From positions 1,674,001-1,738,000 of the forward strand of contig NZ_CP110395.1 in NCBI RefSeq assembly GCF_029910215.1: a stretch of DNA of 64,000 bases, read 5' to 3'. The position numbers and the translations under genes were made by a program. Source of the stretch: Paraburkholderia sp. D15. GTDB taxonomy: Bacteria; Pseudomonadota; Gammaproteobacteria; Burkholderiales; Burkholderiaceae. The notes under the pieces were generated by a model, which did no database searches, was not told the DNA's origin, and saw only the letters and a program-made list of their open reading frames with translations. Of the stretch, positions 63,875 to 64,000 are shown piece by piece (the first letter of the stretch is position 1; every line of letters begins with the position of its first letter).

Positions 63875-64000
63875 ATGAGCAAGCAACTGAAGATCGCCTT
63901 GTTTGGCGCCACCGGCATGATCGGTTCGCGGATTGCCGTGGAAGCGGCGCGTCGCGGGCATCAGGTGACGGCGCTGGTGCGCAACCCGGCGCGCGTGCCG
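63875..64000 (+). CDS. NAD(P)H-binding oxidoreductase (YwnB-like), 3' end outside the window
   Basis: The first 42 residues are visible: MSKQLKIALFGATGMIGSRIAVEAARRGHQVTALVRNPARVP. GATGMIGSRI is the nucleotide-binding GxxGxxG motif of atypical short-chain dehydrogenases (NmrA/YwnB-like), and the Arg after the second strand (LVRNP) suggests NADPH. AGGAG lies seven bases before the ATG at 63875. The gene continues past the right edge. Its pairing with an Rrf2 gene and a shared operator matches the ywnA-ywnB arrangement, whose physiological role is not well defined. Confidence 0.85.
   Translation, partial: MSKQLKIALFGATGMIGSRIAVEAARRGHQVTALVRNPARVP

Overview
The window looks like chromosomal DNA from a high-GC betaproteobacterium of the Burkholderiaceae, most likely Paraburkholderia. 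This is inferred from the strong G/C third-position bias, the two-subunit AruF/AruG arginine succinyltransferase, the LecB-type lectin, the mdtABC arrangement and high-copy-looking intergenic repeats. There are no rRNA or tRNA genes, IS transposases or CRISPR arrays. About 48 protein genes can be supported.

Layout. (1) 1-7476 is a patchwork: an alpha/beta hydrolase with a divergent LysR gene, a P-loop ATPase, an NlpC/P60-like protein and a sarcosine/N-methyltryptophan-type oxidase. A lower-GC stretch follows (about 4100-6700) with small orphan genes, two copies of a ~165-bp intergenic repeat and an ATP-grasp gene. (2) 7608-16802 holds flavin monooxygenases and an organosulfur module: SsuD-like enzyme, class II aldolase, thiol-dioxygenase cupin overlapping a four-domain rhodanese, LysR regulator, SsuA-like binding protein and an SfnB/DszC-like acyl-CoA-dehydrogenase-fold enzyme. 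(3) 16803-18869 has a candidate structured RNA with terminator, an OmlA/BamE-like lipoprotein and a patatin. (4) 19179-31293 is an arginine/histidine locus: hisQMP, an ArgR-type GlxA/AraC regulator, the full AST pathway (astC-aruF-aruG-astD-astB-astE) and a periplasmic binding protein. (5) 31427-39169 has acetoacetate decarboxylase and four cyclic-di-GMP/HDOD signalling genes.

(6) 40441-43475 is a 3-kb islet bounded by ~247-bp inverted repeats. It carries a lectin that fuses an unrecognised ~190-residue domain to a LecB-type, calcium-dependent fucose/mannose-binding domain. It also carries a small orphan gene behind a structured leader. I consider this the most unusual part of the window. (7) 43528-51423 is a minus-strand mdtABC RND efflux operon whose MdtC has a ~75-residue Ala/Ser/Thr insertion. 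(8) 51845-64000 has an IclR regulator, an attenuator-like leader and LysR gene, an amino-acid symporter coupled to a tandem Asp/Glu racemase, and crcB behind a fluoride riboswitch. It then has an ammonium transporter with a sigma-54 promoter, an orphan histidine kinase, DJ-1/PfpI, a lipoprotein, and an Rrf2 regulator whose operator recurs before the next gene, an NAD(P)H-binding oxidoreductase cut by the window end.

A window-wide pattern is short tandem arrays of 6-14-bp units, usually about four copies, at or just past stop codons (nine cases). Functions are read from motifs and family knowledge; no searches were run.
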